Below are positions 8,995 to 18,922 of a stretch of 64,000 nt of DNA, piece after piece. This DNA comes from Pseudomonas sp. Q1-7 (lineage in GTDB: Bacteria; Pseudomonadota; Gammaproteobacteria; Pseudomonadales; Pseudomonadaceae), in the NCBI RefSeq assembly GCF_028010285.1, contig NZ_CP116304.1, positions 1,008,501-1,072,500 of the forward strand, given 5' to 3'. The notes below the pieces were generated by a model that was not told the origin of the DNA, searched no databases, and saw only the letters and a program-made list of their open reading frames with translations. Within the stretch, counting starts at the first letter, position 1. The number at the start of each line of letters is the position of its first letter. The position numbers and the translations under genes are program-made.

Positions 8995-10893
8995 ATGCCG
9001 CAACCGATCCGCCTGAAAGACCACGAGAAGGACGCCCGCCTGGTGCGGCGGCGCGTGGTCGTCGGTGCGGTGGCGGTGTTGCTGCTGACCTGTGTGCTGA
9101 TCGCCCGGTTGTACTACCTGCAGGTCATTCAGTACGAATACCACTCGACCCTGTCGGAGAATAATCGCGTCCATGTGCAGCCGATCCCGCCCACCCGTGG
9201 GCTGATCTTCGACCGCAACGGCGTGATCATTGCCGACAACCGCCCCAGTTTCAGCCTCAGCGTCACCCGCGAGCGGGCCGGCGACTGGGAGAAGACGCTC
9301 GACGTGATTGTCGAGGTGTTGCAGTTGACCCCGGACGACCGCGCGCTGTTCGAGCGGCGCATGCGCCAGGGGCGCAGACCCTTCGAGCCGGTGCCCATTC
9401 TCTTCGAGCTCACCGAAGAGCAGATTGCCCGGGTGGCGGTGAACCAGTTCCGCCTGCCCGGCGTGGAAGTGGTGGCGCAACTGGTGCGGCACTATCCGCA
9501 AGGCGCGCACTTCGCCCATTCCGTGGGCTACGTCGGTCGCATCAACGAGCGGGAGCTGAAACAACTCGACCCGGTGAACTACAGCGGCACCCACCATATC
9601 GGCAAGACCGGCATCGAGCGGTTCTACGAGGATCAACTGCACGGCGAGGTGGGCTACGAGGAAGTCGAGACCAACGCCCGTGGCCGAGTGCTGCGCGTGC
9701 TCAAACGCACCGACCCGAAGCCCGGCAAGGACCTGGTGCTGACCCTCGATGTGCGCCTGCAGGAGGCCGCCGAACAGGCCCTGGCCGGCCGTCGTGGCGC
9801 CATCGTCGCCATCGAGCCATCCAGTGGCGACGTGCTGGCGATGGTCAGCCAGCCCAGCTTCGACCCCAACCCCTTCGTCACTGGTATCAGCTTCAAGGCC
9901 TATGCCGAGCTGCGCGACTCCATCGATCGGCCGCTGTACAACCGCGTCCTGCGCGGCCTTTACCCACCGGGCTCGACCATCAAGCCGATGGTGGCGGTGT
10001 CCGGCCTGGATGCTGGCGTGGTGACCCCGGCTTCGCGGGTCTTCGACCCGGGTTTCTACCAGTTGCCGAACTACGACCACAAATACCGTAACTGGAACCG
10101 CTCCGGGGACGGTTGGGTGAACATGGAAACCGCGATCATGCGGTCAAATGACACCTACTTCTACGATCTTGCCCACAAGATGGGTATCGACCGCCTGCAT
10201 GACTACATGAGTCGCTTCGGCTTCGGCCAGCGCGTGGCCCTGGACATGTTCGAGGAGTCCGGCGGCCTGATGCCGTCCCGCGAGTGGAAGCGCGCACGCT
10301 ATCGCCAGGCCTGGTATCCGGGGGAAACGCTGATCCTCGGCATCGGCCAGGGCTACATGCAGTCCACGCCCCTGCAACTGGCGCAGGCCGTGGCGCTGAT
10401 GGCCAATCGCGGCAAGTGGATTCGCCCGCACCTGGCCAAGACGATCGAAGGCCAGCCGCCGGTGGACCCGAACCCGATGCCGGATATCGTCCTGCGCGAT
10501 CCAAAGTACTGGGATGCCGGCCGCATCGGCATGGAAATGGTGGTGCATGCCGCGCGTGGTACCGCGCACAAGGTCGGCGCCACTTCCGTGTATCGCATCG
10601 CCGGCAAGTCTGGTACTGCCCAGGTAGTGGCCATCAAGCAGGGTGAGAAGTACGACCGCTCCAAGGTCCAGGAACGCCACCGCGACCACGCGCTGTTCGT
10701 GGCCTTCGCACCGGCGGAGGACCCGAAGATCGCTGTTGCGGTCATGGTGGAGAACGGCGAGTCCGGCTCCGGCGTTGCCGCGCCAGTGGTCAAGCAGGTC
10801 ATGGATGCCTGGCTGCTCGGCGAGGACGGCCAGTTGAAACCCGAGTTCCGCCCGCCGCAGCCGCTGGCGGACCAGCAGAGCGCCAATCGATGA
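8995..10893 (+). CDS. mrdA: Penicillin-binding protein 2 (elongasome transpeptidase)
   Basis: A 632-residue class B PBP (called pbpA in P. aeruginosa) that cross-links peptidoglycan during cell elongation. One N-terminal membrane anchor (about 20-43) is followed by the PBP dimerisation domain and the transpeptidase domain. The active-site motifs are Ser327 in PPGSTIK, Ser384-Asn385-Asp386, and Lys538-Ser539-Gly540-Thr541. It is coupled to rodA by an ATGA overlap, as expected for the RodA-PBP2 synthase pair. Confidence 0.97.
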   Translation: MPQPIRLKDHEKDARLVRRRVVVGAVAVLLLTCVLIARLYYLQVIQYEYHSTLSENNRVHVQPIPPTRGLIFDRNGVIIADNRPSFSLSVTRERAGDWEKTLDVIVEVLQLTPDDRALFERRMRQGRRPFEPVPILFELTEEQIARVAVNQFRLPGVEVVAQLVRHYPQGAHFAHSVGYVGRINERELKQLDPVNYSGTHHIGKTGIERFYEDQLHGEVGYEEVETNARGRVLRVLKRTDPKPGKDLVLTLDVRLQEAAEQALAGRRGAIVAIEPSSGDVLAMVSQPSFDPNPFVTGISFKAYAELRDSIDRPLYNRVLRGLYPPGSTIKPMVAVSGLDAGVVTPASRVFDPGFYQLPNYDHKYRNWNRSGDGWVNMETAIMRSNDTYFYDLAHKMGIDRLHDYMSRFGFGQRVALDMFEESGGLMPSREWKRARYRQAWYPGETLILGIGQGYMQSTPLQLAQAVALMANRGKWIRPHLAKTIEGQPPVDPNPMPDIVLRDPKYWDAGRIGMEMVVHAARGTAHKVGATSVYRIAGKSGTAQVVAIKQGEKYDRSKVQERHRDHALFVAFAPAEDPKIAVAVMVENGESGSGVAAPVVKQVMDAWLLGEDGQLKPEFRPPQPLADQQSANR

Positions 10894-12035
10894 ACAGCAA
10901 CTTCGATCGCACCATCTCCCAGGAAGACGTGCTCAAGCGCCGCGCCACCCTGCTGCAGCGCCTGCACATCGACGGCTGGCTGTTGCTGATCATCCTGATG
11001 CTCGCGGCCGGCAGCCTGTTCGTCCTCTATTCCGCCTCCGGCAAGCACTGGGAGCTGCTGATGAAGCAGGCCAGCTCCTTTGGCCTGGGTATCGGCGCGA
11101 TGATCGTCATCGCCCAGTTCGAGCCCCGCTTCATGGCGCGTTGGGTGCCCCTGGCCTATCTGGTGGGGGTGTCCCTGTTGCTGGTGGTGGAGATCATGGG
11201 CCATACGGCCATGGGGGCCACGCGCTGGATCAACATTCCGGGGGTGATTCGCTTCCAGCCTTCGGAGTTCATGAAAATCATCATGCCGGCGACCATCGCC
11301 TGGTACCTGTCGCGGCACAACCTGCCGCCCAAGTTCAAGCACATCGCCGTCAGCCTGGTGCTGATCCTCGTGCCCTTCGTGCTGATCCTGAAACAGCCCG
11401 ACCTTGGCACCGGCCTGCTGATCCTCGCCTCGGGCGCTTTCGTACTGTTCATGGCCGGCCTGCAGTGGCGCTGGATCTTCGGCGCCGTCGCGGCGGTGGT
11501 GCCGGTGGCGGTGGCCATGTGGTACTTCGTGCTGCACGACTACCAGAAGCAGCGCGTGCTGACTTTCCTCGATCCGGAAAGCGATCCGCTGGGCACCGGT
11601 TGGAACATCATTCAGTCGAAGGCCGCGATCGGCTCTGGCGGCGTGTTCGGCAAGGGCTGGCTGCTGGGCACCCAGTCGCACCTGGATTTTTTGCCCGAGA
11701 GCCATACGGACTTTATCATTGCCGTCCTCGGCGAAGAGTTCGGCCTGGTGGGCGCCTGCCTGCTGCTGCTGGTCTACCTGCTTCTGATTGGTCGCGGCCT
11801 GGTGATCACTGCCCAGGCCCAGACCCTGTTCGGCAAGCTGCTGGCGGGCAGCCTGACCATGACCTTCTTCGTGTACGTGTTCGTCAACATCGGCATGGTC
11901 AGTGGACTCTTGCCGGTCGTGGGGGTACCCCTGCCCTTCATTAGCTACGGCGGAACCCATCTGGTGACGCTGCTGTCAGGGTTTGGGGTGTTGATGGCGA
12001 TCCAGACCCATCGCAAATGGATCGCCCAGGTTTGA
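10890..12035 (+). CDS. rodA: Rod-shape determining SEDS glycosyltransferase RodA
   Basis: A 381-residue polytopic membrane protein of the SEDS family, the peptidoglycan glycosyltransferase that pairs with PBP2. About ten membrane segments are visible. Conserved stretches include GATRWINI, FQPSEFMKI, KQPDLGTG and, near the end, LPFISYGGTHLV. The N-terminus carries an unusually long cytosolic leader (about 28 residues) before the first membrane helix, but the ATG overlaps the mrdA stop and is the best start. Confidence 0.96.
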   Translation: MNSNFDRTISQEDVLKRRATLLQRLHIDGWLLLIILMLAAGSLFVLYSASGKHWELLMKQASSFGLGIGAMIVIAQFEPRFMARWVPLAYLVGVSLLLVVEIMGHTAMGATRWINIPGVIRFQPSEFMKIIMPATIAWYLSRHNLPPKFKHIAVSLVLILVPFVLILKQPDLGTGLLILASGAFVLFMAGLQWRWIFGAVAAVVPVAVAMWYFVLHDYQKQRVLTFLDPESDPLGTGWNIIQSKAAIGSGGVFGKGWLLGTQSHLDFLPESHTDFIIAVLGEEFGLVGACLLLLVYLLLIGRGLVITAQAQTLFGKLLAGSLTMTFFVYVFVNIGMVSGLLPVVGVPLPFISYGGTHLVTLLSGFGVLMAIQTHRKWIAQV

Positions 12036-12040
12036 AACGA

Positions 12041-13060
12041 GTGAATGATTTGAAAGCACTGCGCACGTGGATGCAGCTGGGCGCCACCGGCGTCGCCCTG
12101 GCCGGACTGCTGGGGGCAGCCGGGCCGGCGGTTTCCGGGGATTACGAGGGATCGCCGCAGGTGGCCGAGTTCGTCGCCGAGATGACCCGGGACTACGGGT
12201 TTGCCGGCGAGCAATTGGTGGAGCTGTTCCGGGAAGTGGAGCGCAAGCAATCCATTCTCGACGCCATCTCCCGCCCCGCCGAGCGGGTCAAACCGTGGAA
12301 GGAGTACCGGCCGATCTTCATCACGCCGGCGCGCATCCAGAAAGGCCTGGCCTTCTGGAATCAGCACGCCGAGGCCCTGGCCCGCGCCGAGAAGGAATAC
12401 GGCGTGCCGGCCCAGGTGATAGTGGCGATCATCGGCGTCGAAACCTTCTACGGCGGCAACACCGGCAACTTCCGCGTGATCGATGCCCTGTCCACCCTGG
12501 GCTTCGACTATCCGCCGCGCGCCGACTTCTTCCGCAAGCAGCTCAAGGAGTTCCTCCTGCTGGCCCGCGAGGAGCAGGTCGACCCACTGATGCTCAAGGG
12601 CTCCTACGCCGGCGCCATGGGCCTGCCGCAGTTCATGCCGAGCAGCTTCCGGGCCTATGCCGTGGATTTCGATGGCGATGGCCATATCGACATCTGGAAG
12701 AACCCGGTGGATGCCATCGGCAGCGTCGCCAGCTATTTCAAGCGCCATGGCTGGGTGCCCGGTGGCCCGGTGGTCAGCCGCGCCCAGGTGCGCGGCGAGC
12801 GAGTCGACGAAGGGTTGACCCAGGGGCTGGACCCGGTGAAGAACGTCGGCGATCTTAGGGCGCTGGGCTGGGCAAGCCGCGACGTACTGCGCGATGATGT
12901 GCCGGTGACGGCCTTCCGCCTGGAGGGGGACGAGGGTGCGGAGTACTGGATGGGATTGCCGAACTTCTACGTCATTACCCGCTACAATCGCAGCGTGATG
13001 TACGCGATGTCCGTGCATCAGCTTTCCGAACTTCTGGTCAACGCAAGGGGCGGGCGTTAA
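12041..13060 (+). CDS. mltB: Membrane-associated or periplasmic lytic murein transglycosylase B
   Basis: About 339 residues, GH103 family (SltB1 in P. aeruginosa nomenclature), cleaving glycan strands to 1,6-anhydro-muropeptides. The catalytic Glu lies in IGVETFYGG, followed by GAMGLPQFMPSSF, where the family contacts substrate, and FDGDGHIDIW. A signal peptide (KALRTW then a hydrophobic stretch ending near AVSG) is present without a convincing lipobox. I chose GTG at 12041, which keeps the basic N-region after the rodA stop; ATG at 12071 is possible. Confidence 0.92.
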   Translation: MNDLKALRTWMQLGATGVALAGLLGAAGPAVSGDYEGSPQVAEFVAEMTRDYGFAGEQLVELFREVERKQSILDAISRPAERVKPWKEYRPIFITPARIQKGLAFWNQHAEALARAEKEYGVPAQVIVAIIGVETFYGGNTGNFRVIDALSTLGFDYPPRADFFRKQLKEFLLLAREEQVDPLMLKGSYAGAMGLPQFMPSSFRAYAVDFDGDGHIDIWKNPVDAIGSVASYFKRHGWVPGGPVVSRAQVRGERVDEGLTQGLDPVKNVGDLRALGWASRDVLRDDVPVTAFRLEGDEGAEYWMGLPNFYVITRYNRSVMYAMSVHQLSELLVNARGGR

Positions 13061-13063
13061 CCG

Positions 13064-14080
13064 ATGCCACTACCGATAAGAGCCGCCGTCTACGGCGCCG
13101 TAGCATTGTTTCTGGCCAGTTGCTCGAGCAGTCGTGCGCCTGAGCCGGTCCAACCCGGCGGGCCGATCTCCGGTCCCGGCAACTATTCGCGTCCGCACAA
13201 GGATGGCGCTCCCTGGTGGGACGTCGACGTCTCGCGCATCCCCGATGCCGTGCCGATGCCGCACTACGGTGCGTTCAAGGCCAATCCCTACACCGTGCTG
13301 GGCAAGACCTACTACCCGATGAACGATGCGCGGCGCTACCAGGCCGTGGGCACCGCGTCCTGGTACGGCACCAAGTTCCACGGCCAGGCCACCGCCAACG
13401 GCGAGGCCTACGACCTCTACGGCATGACCGCCGCGCACAAGACCCTGCCGCTGCCGAGCTACGTGCGGGTGACCAACCTGGACAACGGCAAGACCGTGAT
13501 CCTGCGGGTCAACGACCGGGGGCCCTTCTACTCCGACCGGATCATCGACCTGTCCTTCGCCGCGGCGAAGAAGCTCGGCTATGCCGAGTCCGGCACCGCC
13601 CGCGTGAAGGTGGAGGGTATCGATCCCCACGAGTGGTGGGCTGCCCAGGGCCGCCCGGTGCCGATGGTGCTGGCGCAGCCGAAGATGGCCGGCCAGCCGC
13701 AACCGCAACCGCAACCGCAGCCCCAGCCGGTGGTCCAGGTGGCCAGCGCACCGATCGAGCAGTACACACCGCCGCCGCAACAGCATGCCGCCGCCGTCCT
13801 GCCCGTGCAGATCGACGCAAAAAAAAACGATTCACTCGCAGCCTCTGGCCTGTATCTCCAAGTGGGCGCCTTCGCCAATCCGGACGCTGCGGAGCTCCTC
13901 AAGGCCAAGCTGAGCGAGACGGTGACTGCCCCGGTATTCATCAGCTCGGTCGTGCGCAACCAGCAGATTCTGCACCGGGTACGCCTGGGGCCGATCGGAA
14001 CCCAGGGTGAGGCCCAGCAGGTGCAGAACACCGTGCGTCTGGCCAACCTCGGCCAGCCCACCCTGGTGAAGCCGGACTGA
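13064..14080 (+). CDS. rlpA: Septal-ring lipoprotein RlpA, lytic transglycosylase with SPOR domain
   Basis: A 338-residue outer-membrane lipoprotein that cuts glycan strands lacking stem peptides and supports daughter-cell separation. The lipobox LASC is near residue 20. The double-psi beta-barrel catalytic domain spans about 95-190, with GTASWYGTKFHGQATANGE and VRVNDRGPF-type motifs (here LRVNDRGPF). A Pro/Gln-rich linker follows (about 205-250), then a SPOR domain (about 262-338) that binds denuded glycans at the septum. The linker DNA holds a CCGCAA repeat and a run of nine adenines. Confidence 0.94.
   Translation: MPLPIRAAVYGAVALFLASCSSSRAPEPVQPGGPISGPGNYSRPHKDGAPWWDVDVSRIPDAVPMPHYGAFKANPYTVLGKTYYPMNDARRYQAVGTASWYGTKFHGQATANGEAYDLYGMTAAHKTLPLPSYVRVTNLDNGKTVILRVNDRGPFYSDRIIDLSFAAAKKLGYAESGTARVKVEGIDPHEWWAAQGRPVPMVLAQPKMAGQPQPQPQPQPQPVVQVASAPIEQYTPPPQQHAAAVLPVQIDAKKNDSLAASGLYLQVGAFANPDAAELLKAKLSETVTAPVFISSVVRNQQILHRVRLGPIGTQGEAQQVQNTVRLANLGQPTLVKPD
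13697..13720 (+). repeat. CCGCAA hexanucleotide repeats in the rlpA linker
   Basis: Three perfect CCGCAA units and a fourth ending CAG encode Pro-Gln pairs between the catalytic and SPOR domains of RlpA. Copy-number change would lengthen or shorten the linker in frame. Confidence 0.7.
13819..13827 (+). repeat. Nine-adenine homopolymer inside rlpA
   Basis: An A9 run within the codons Ala-Lys-Lys-Asn sits just before the SPOR domain. It is very rare in such a G+C-rich gene and is a candidate slippage site: a one-base change would remove the SPOR domain and leave the catalytic domain. Confidence 0.6.
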
Positions 14081-14141
14081 CGGCTTCCACAATTCGCCCG
14101 CAAGGGCCTGTCAGACCATTAGCAATTTCTCAGAGAGACGG

Positions 14142-15305
14142 ATGAACATCTTCAGCTTCGCCAAACGCCTGTTACTGCCCGCAGCCCTGCTCATCGTCGC
14201 GCCGGCCTCCATGGCGGCCCAGCAGATCATCCCCTCGCCGCCGCAACTGGCCGCCAAATCCTATGTGCTGATGGACGCCCAGAGCGGCCAGGTGCTTGTC
14301 GAGAACAACGGCGACCAGCGCCTGCCCCCGGCCAGTCTGACCAAGCTGATGACCGCCTACATCGCCACCCTGGAAATCCGCAAGGGCCAGATTGGTGAAA
14401 CCGATCCGGTGACCATCAGCGAACACGCCTGGCGCACGGGCGGCTCGCGCATGTTCGTCCAGGTGAATACCCAGGTTTCCATGAGCGACCTGCTGCACGG
14501 CATCATCATCCAGTCCGGCAACGACGCCAGCGTGGCCGTGGCCGAGCACATCGCCGGCAGCGAAGACGCCTTTGCCGACATGATGAACACCACCGCCGAG
14601 AAGCTCGGCATGGCCAACAGCCATTTCATGAACGCCACCGGCCTGCCCAACCCGGAGCACTATTCCACCGCCCATGACATGGCGACCCTGGCCCGCGCGA
14701 TTATCTACGAAGATCCCGCCCACTACGCCATCTACTCCCAGAAGGAGTTCTTCTGGAACAACATCAAGCAGCCCAACCGCAACCTGCTGCTGTGGCGCGA
14801 CAAGACCGTCGACGGTCTGAAGACCGGCCACACCGAGGAAGCCGGCTACTGCCTGGTGGCTTCCGCCGTGCGTGACAATATGCGCCTGATCGCCGTGGTG
14901 TTCGGCACCAACAGCGAGCAGGCCCGCGCCGCCGAGACCCAGAAACTGTTGACCTACGGCTTCCGCTTCTTCGAAACCCAGTCCTTCTATCAGAAGGGTG
15001 CCGAGCTGGCCAAAGCCCAGGTATGGAAGGGCGAGTCCCGTGAAGTCAAGGCTGGCCTGGCCCAGGACCTGACCATGACCCTGCCCAGGGGCCAGGCCAA
15101 GAAGCTGCAGGCCAGCATGACCTTGAATCCGCAACTGATCGCCCCCATCAAGCAGGGCGATGTGATCGGCAAGGTGGACGTCAAACTGGAGGACCAGGTG
15201 GTCCACAGCGCCGACCTGATCGCCCTGGAGACCGTCGAGGAGGGTGGTTTCTTCCGCCGCCTGTGGGATAGCATCCGCCTGTTCTTCTACGGCCTGTTCA
15301 ACTGA
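14142..15305 (+). CDS. dacC: D-alanyl-D-alanine carboxypeptidase (PBP5/6 type)
   Basis: A 387-residue low-molecular-weight PBP that trims pentapeptides in the periplasm. A signal peptide (about 1-26, ending SMAA) precedes the peptidase domain with Ser65-Leu-Thr-Lys68, Ser125-Gly-Asn127 and Lys227-Thr-Gly229. The C-terminal beta domain ends in an amphipathic helix (FFRRLWDSIRLFFYGLF), the membrane anchor of this class. Lies 61 nt after rlpA. Confidence 0.96.
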   Translation: MNIFSFAKRLLLPAALLIVAPASMAAQQIIPSPPQLAAKSYVLMDAQSGQVLVENNGDQRLPPASLTKLMTAYIATLEIRKGQIGETDPVTISEHAWRTGGSRMFVQVNTQVSMSDLLHGIIIQSGNDASVAVAEHIAGSEDAFADMMNTTAEKLGMANSHFMNATGLPNPEHYSTAHDMATLARAIIYEDPAHYAIYSQKEFFWNNIKQPNRNLLLWRDKTVDGLKTGHTEEAGYCLVASAVRDNMRLIAVVFGTNSEQARAAETQKLLTYGFRFFETQSFYQKGAELAKAQVWKGESREVKAGLAQDLTMTLPRGQAKKLQASMTLNPQLIAPIKQGDVIGKVDVKLEDQVVHSADLIALETVEEGGFFRRLWDSIRLFFYGLFN

Positions 15306-15379
15306 CCTACTGAGCCGACGCCTCGCGCCCTGTCCGGGTACGGGGCGTCCGCATCGCGGACCACGAGTCCGCCGCCGCC

Positions 15380-15661
15380 ATGACCGATACCCCTGACGTA
15401 CAACCCCCGAAAATCGAGTTCCCCTGCGAGCGTTACCCCATCAAGGTGATCGGTGATTCCTTCGATGGATTCTCCGACCTGGTGATCGAGATCATCCAGC
15501 GCCACGCACCGGACCTCGACGCTGCCACCCTGGTGGTGCGCGACAGCCGCAATGGCCGCTTCCTCTCGGTGCAGGTGCTGATCACCGCCACCAGCGTCGA
15601 CCAACTGCAAGCCATCCATGTCGACCTGCGCGCCACTGGCCGCGTACACATGGTGCTCTAG
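15380..15661 (+). CDS. ybeD: DUF493 family protein YbeD
   Basis: A 93-residue cytosolic protein of the DUF493 family with an ACT-like fold; function is not established. Seen are [13 protein letters not shown] and the C-terminal strand ATGRVHMVL, both conserved. It stands between dacC and lipB as in E. coli and shares its stop codon base with the lipB GTG start. Confidence 0.92.
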   Translation: MTDTPDVQPPKIEFPCERYPIKVIGDSFDGFSDLVIEIIQRHAPDLDAATLVVRDSRNGRFLSVQVLITATSVDQLQAIHVDLRATGRVHMVL

Positions 15662-16290
15662 TGCTGCCACCTGCCGAACTCATCGTGCGTCACCTGGGGC
15701 TGGCGGACTACCTGCAGACCCTGGAGGCAATGCGCCGTCTGACCCGCGAGCGCGACGAGCAGACGCCCGATGAAGTCTGGTTGCTGCAGCATCCACAGGT
15801 GTTTACCCAGGGGCAGGCCGGCAAGGCCGAACACCTGCTGGCGCCGGGAGACATCCCGGTGATCCAGGTCGAGCGCGGGGGCCAGGTCACCTATCACGGC
15901 CCCGGTCAACTGGTGGCCTACCTGATGCTGGACCTGCGCCGCCTGGGACTGGGCGTGCGCGAACTGGTTACCGCCATGGAGCAGAGCCTGGTCGACGTGC
16001 TGGCGACCTATGGCGTTGAGGCGGCACCCAAGGCGGATGCTCCCGGCGTTTACGTCCAGGGCGACAAGATCGCCTCGCTGGGCCTGCGGGTCAGCCGGGG
16101 CTGCTCGTTCCACGGTCTTGCGCTCAACGTGGATATGGACATGTCGCCGTTCTGGCGGATCAATCCCTGCGGCTACGCCGGGCTGAAGATGGTACAGCTC
16201 AAGGATCTGATCGAGACGCCACCGCAACTCGATGAGGTGGCGCAGCGCCTGGAGCAGGCGCTACGTCGGCGGCTGGGCTACAGCCGCTAG
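15661..16290 (+). CDS. lipB: Octanoyl-[acyl-carrier-protein] protein octanoyltransferase LipB (GTG start)
   Basis: A 209-residue enzyme that moves octanoyl groups from ACP to lipoyl domains. Motifs include [16 protein letters not shown] (substrate-binding lysine/histidine region) and the catalytic region [22 protein letters not shown], with Cys and Lys placed as in the family. Start is GTG at 15661, overlapping the last base of the ybeD stop. The partner lipA lies downstream on the opposite strand, so the two are convergent. Confidence 0.95.
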   Translation: MLPPAELIVRHLGLADYLQTLEAMRRLTRERDEQTPDEVWLLQHPQVFTQGQAGKAEHLLAPGDIPVIQVERGGQVTYHGPGQLVAYLMLDLRRLGLGVRELVTAMEQSLVDVLATYGVEAAPKADAPGVYVQGDKIASLGLRVSRGCSFHGLALNVDMDMSPFWRINPCGYAGLKMVQLKDLIETPPQLDEVAQRLEQALRRRLGYSR

Positions 16291-16393
16291 ACGAGAGGGG
16301 GATTTCTCCTCTTCCATCGGGAGAGGGGACGGGGTGCTGGCGGGGTTCAGAGGGGGCTTGATTGCTGCCGCCCTCTTGGCGGTAAGTCCCCGC

Positions 16394-17446
16394 TCAACCC
16401 AGGTTGAGTGCCGGAATCAGGCTGGTGTCAACGGGCTGGCCCGGCACTGGAGCCGGCGCAGCCAGGCCCAGGTTGTTCTTCTCGAACACCCGGTCGGCCC
16501 TGTAGCTGGAGCGCACCAGCGGGCCGGCGGCGACTTCCATGAAGCCCTTCTCCAGGCCGATATCACGGAAACGGTTGAATTCCTCCGGGCTGACCCAACG
16601 CTGCACCGACAGGTGGTTGCGGGTTGGCTGCAGGTACTGGCCGAGGGTGAGGATGTCCACGCCGATCGCGCGCAGATCGTCCATGGTTTCGATGACTTCC
16701 TCGTCAGTCTCGCCCAGCCCCAGCATCAGGCTGGTCTTGGTCAGTACGTCCGGTCGGTGGCGCTTGGCATGTTCCAGCACGCGCAGGGTCTTCTCGTAAC
16801 CGGCGCGGGGGTCGCGCACCACATGGGTCAGGCGCTTCACCGTTTCGACGTTCTGCGCGAATACCTCGAGGCCGGAGTCCACGACCCGCTCGATGGACGG
16901 CAGGTCGCCGTTGAAGTCCGGGGTCAGGGCCTCGACCACCACCTTGGGCGTACGCTCCTTGATGGCGCGTACACAGGCGGCGTAGTGACCGGCGCCACCA
17001 TCGTCCAGGTCGTCGCGATCCACCGAGGTCAGCACGATATAGCGCAGCGCCATCAGCTCCACCGACTTGGCGGTGTTCTGCGGCTCTTCCTTGTCCAGCC
17101 AGCCGTTGGGATTGCCGGTGTCCACAGCGCAGAAACGGCATGCACGGGTGCACACCGAGCCCATCAGCATGATGGTGGCGGTGCCGTTGGACCAACATTC
17201 GCCCATGTTCGGGCAGTGGGACTCCTGGCACACGGTACTCAGGCGATGTTCGCCGACATTGCGCTTGACCGCCTCGAAGCGGCTACCACCCGGCGCCTTC
17301 ACCCGCAGCCATTTGGGCTTGGGTTCGTAAACCTCGGGCTCGGCGCCGTTGCGCCGCTTCTGGCCATCCTTGATCGCGGTGATGCCTTGGGCATTACGGA
17401 ACTTTTCGCCGCTGGCGACGGGTTTGGACGAGGCGGTATCGGACAT
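16394..17446 (-). CDS. lipA: Lipoyl synthase (radical SAM)
   Basis: A 350-residue enzyme that inserts two sulfurs into octanoyl-lipoyl domains. Both iron-sulfur cluster motifs are seen: auxiliary cluster Cys73-x4-Cys78-x5-Cys84 and radical SAM Cys99-x3-Cys103-x2-Cys106. The C-terminal RSSYRAD motif, with the serine that ligates the auxiliary cluster, is present. The N-terminal extension before residue 50 is low in complexity and somewhat long. Start ATG at 17446. Confidence 0.96.
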   Translation of the reverse strand: MSDTASSKPVASGEKFRNAQGITAIKDGQKRRNGAEPEVYEPKPKWLRVKAPGGSRFEAVKRNVGEHRLSTVCQESHCPNMGECWSNGTATIMLMGSVCTRACRFCAVDTGNPNGWLDKEEPQNTAKSVELMALRYIVLTSVDRDDLDDGGAGHYAACVRAIKERTPKVVVEALTPDFNGDLPSIERVVDSGLEVFAQNVETVKRLTHVVRDPRAGYEKTLRVLEHAKRHRPDVLTKTSLMLGLGETDEEVIETMDDLRAIGVDILTLGQYLQPTRNHLSVQRWVSPEEFNRFRDIGLEKGFMEVAAGPLVRSSYRADRVFEKNNLGLAAPAPVPGQPVDTSLIPALNLG

Positions 17447-17559
17447 CGGAAACTGGCTCCGCGAGAGGCTCCGTGGGTAGCCGGAGGGGCAAGAGGGGGT
17501 GGCGAAGTTTATCACAAAGGCGCCTGAGCGAACGGGCGGCCGTCCAGAGGCGCAGGGGC

Positions 17560-18840
17560 TCAACGCCCCTTGCGCAACCGCTCGAGCAGATCCTGGTTGG
17601 GATGGCCGTCTGCTGGCCAACCCAGGCGCTGCTGGTAGCCACGGATCGCCTTGCGGGTGTTGGCGCCGATGATGCCATCCGGGCTGCCGGGGTCGTAACC
17701 GGCGGCGGCCAGGGATTCCTGTAACTCCACCCGTTCGCTGCGGCTCAGCGGACGTTCGTCGCGCGGCCAACTGCCGGCGATCTGCCCGCCGCCGTCGAAA
17801 CGCTGGCCCAGCACGCTGACGGCCAGGGCGTAGGACGACGAATTGTTGTACTTGAGGATGGCGCGGAAGTTGTCCAGCACGAGGAACGCCGGGCCGCGAT
17901 GGCCGGCCGGCAGCAGCAGGGAGGCGGATTCATGGGTGAGCCCGGCGCCTTGCGGGCCGACCTCTACACCCATCGCCTGCCATTGCGCCACGGACTTGCG
18001 GATCTCCGCATCGGCATGGGCGTAGTCGAAGCCCTGGGGCAGTTGCACTTGCAGCGACGCGGGCCTGCCGTTGCGCCAGCCGGAGGCTCGCAGGTAATGG
18101 GCGGCCGAGGCGAGGGCGTCGGCCGAGGAGTTCCAGATATCACGGCGGCCGTCGCCGTCGAAGTCCACCGCGTGGCTGTTGTAAGTGGTGGGGATGAACT
18201 GGGTCTGGCCCATGGCGCCGGCCCAGGAGCCGAGCATGCTGCCCGGCTGGATGTCGCCATGCTGGAGGATCTGCAGGGCGGCGAGCAACTGGGCGTGGGC
18301 GAACTCGGGGCGGCGGCCTTCGTAGGCGAGCGTGGCCAGGGAGCGGATCACTGACTTGTCGCCCATGAACTGGCCGAAACTGCTTTCCATGCCCCAGATG
18401 GCGACCAGTGTCTCGCGGTCCACGCCGAATCGCTGCTCGATGGCATCCAGGGTCGCGGCGTGTTCGGCCATCAGTGCCTGGCCCTTGCGCACGCGATAGG
18501 GCGAGATGGCGCCTTCGAGGTATTCCCACACAGGGCGGGTGAATTCGGGTTGGCTGCGATCGGCATTGATCACACTGGGGTCGGGGGTGACGCCGGCGAA
18601 GGCGTGGTCGAAGGTGGCGGCATCGATACCCTGGGCCAGGGCCTCGCGACGAAAACCGTCACGCCAGGCGCTGAAGCTGAGCGCCGGCAAGGCTGCTCGG
18701 GGCGGAGCCGGTGTGGCAGTCGGGTTGGCCACAGGTTGGCTGACCTGGGACAGGGGCGCGCTCGCGGGGTTCTGGGCCGGGGCGTCAGCGCAGGAGGAAA
18801 GCAGGGTCAGGGCAGAGGCCACGGCCAGGCTGCGGAACAT
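17560..18840 (-). CDS. sltB3: MltB-family lytic transglycosylase lipoprotein with peptidoglycan-binding domain
   Basis: About 426 residues. A lipoprotein signal peptide (LTLLSSC) is followed by a Pro-rich linker, a GH103 catalytic domain (about 60-340) with the Glu in [11 protein letters not shown] and [13 protein letters not shown], and a C-terminal PG_binding_1 domain (about 365-426; [21 protein letters not shown]). This architecture matches SltB3 of P. aeruginosa as I recall it. Two transglycosylases of one family about 5 kb apart probably have distinct roles. The start at 18840 gives the best lipoprotein signal; ATG at 18867 is also in frame. Confidence 0.87.
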   Translation of the reverse strand: MFRSLAVASALTLLSSCADAPAQNPASAPLSQVSQPVANPTATPAPPRAALPALSFSAWRDGFRREALAQGIDAATFDHAFAGVTPDPSVINADRSQPEFTRPVWEYLEGAISPYRVRKGQALMAEHAATLDAIEQRFGVDRETLVAIWGMESSFGQFMGDKSVIRSLATLAYEGRRPEFAHAQLLAALQILQHGDIQPGSMLGSWAGAMGQTQFIPTTYNSHAVDFDGDGRRDIWNSSADALASAAHYLRASGWRNGRPASLQVQLPQGFDYAHADAEIRKSVAQWQAMGVEVGPQGAGLTHESASLLLPAGHRGPAFLVLDNFRAILKYNNSSSYALAVSVLGQRFDGGGQIAGSWPRDERPLSRSERVELQESLAAAGYDPGSPDGIIGANTRKAIRGYQQRLGWPADGHPNQDLLERLRKGR

Positions 18841-18922
18841 CGGGCCAGGGGCTGGGGCATCGAACATACGAAGGTCTCGAGGCAGGCGAATCAAGCCGCG
18901 ACATTATCATGTTCGGGATGAA

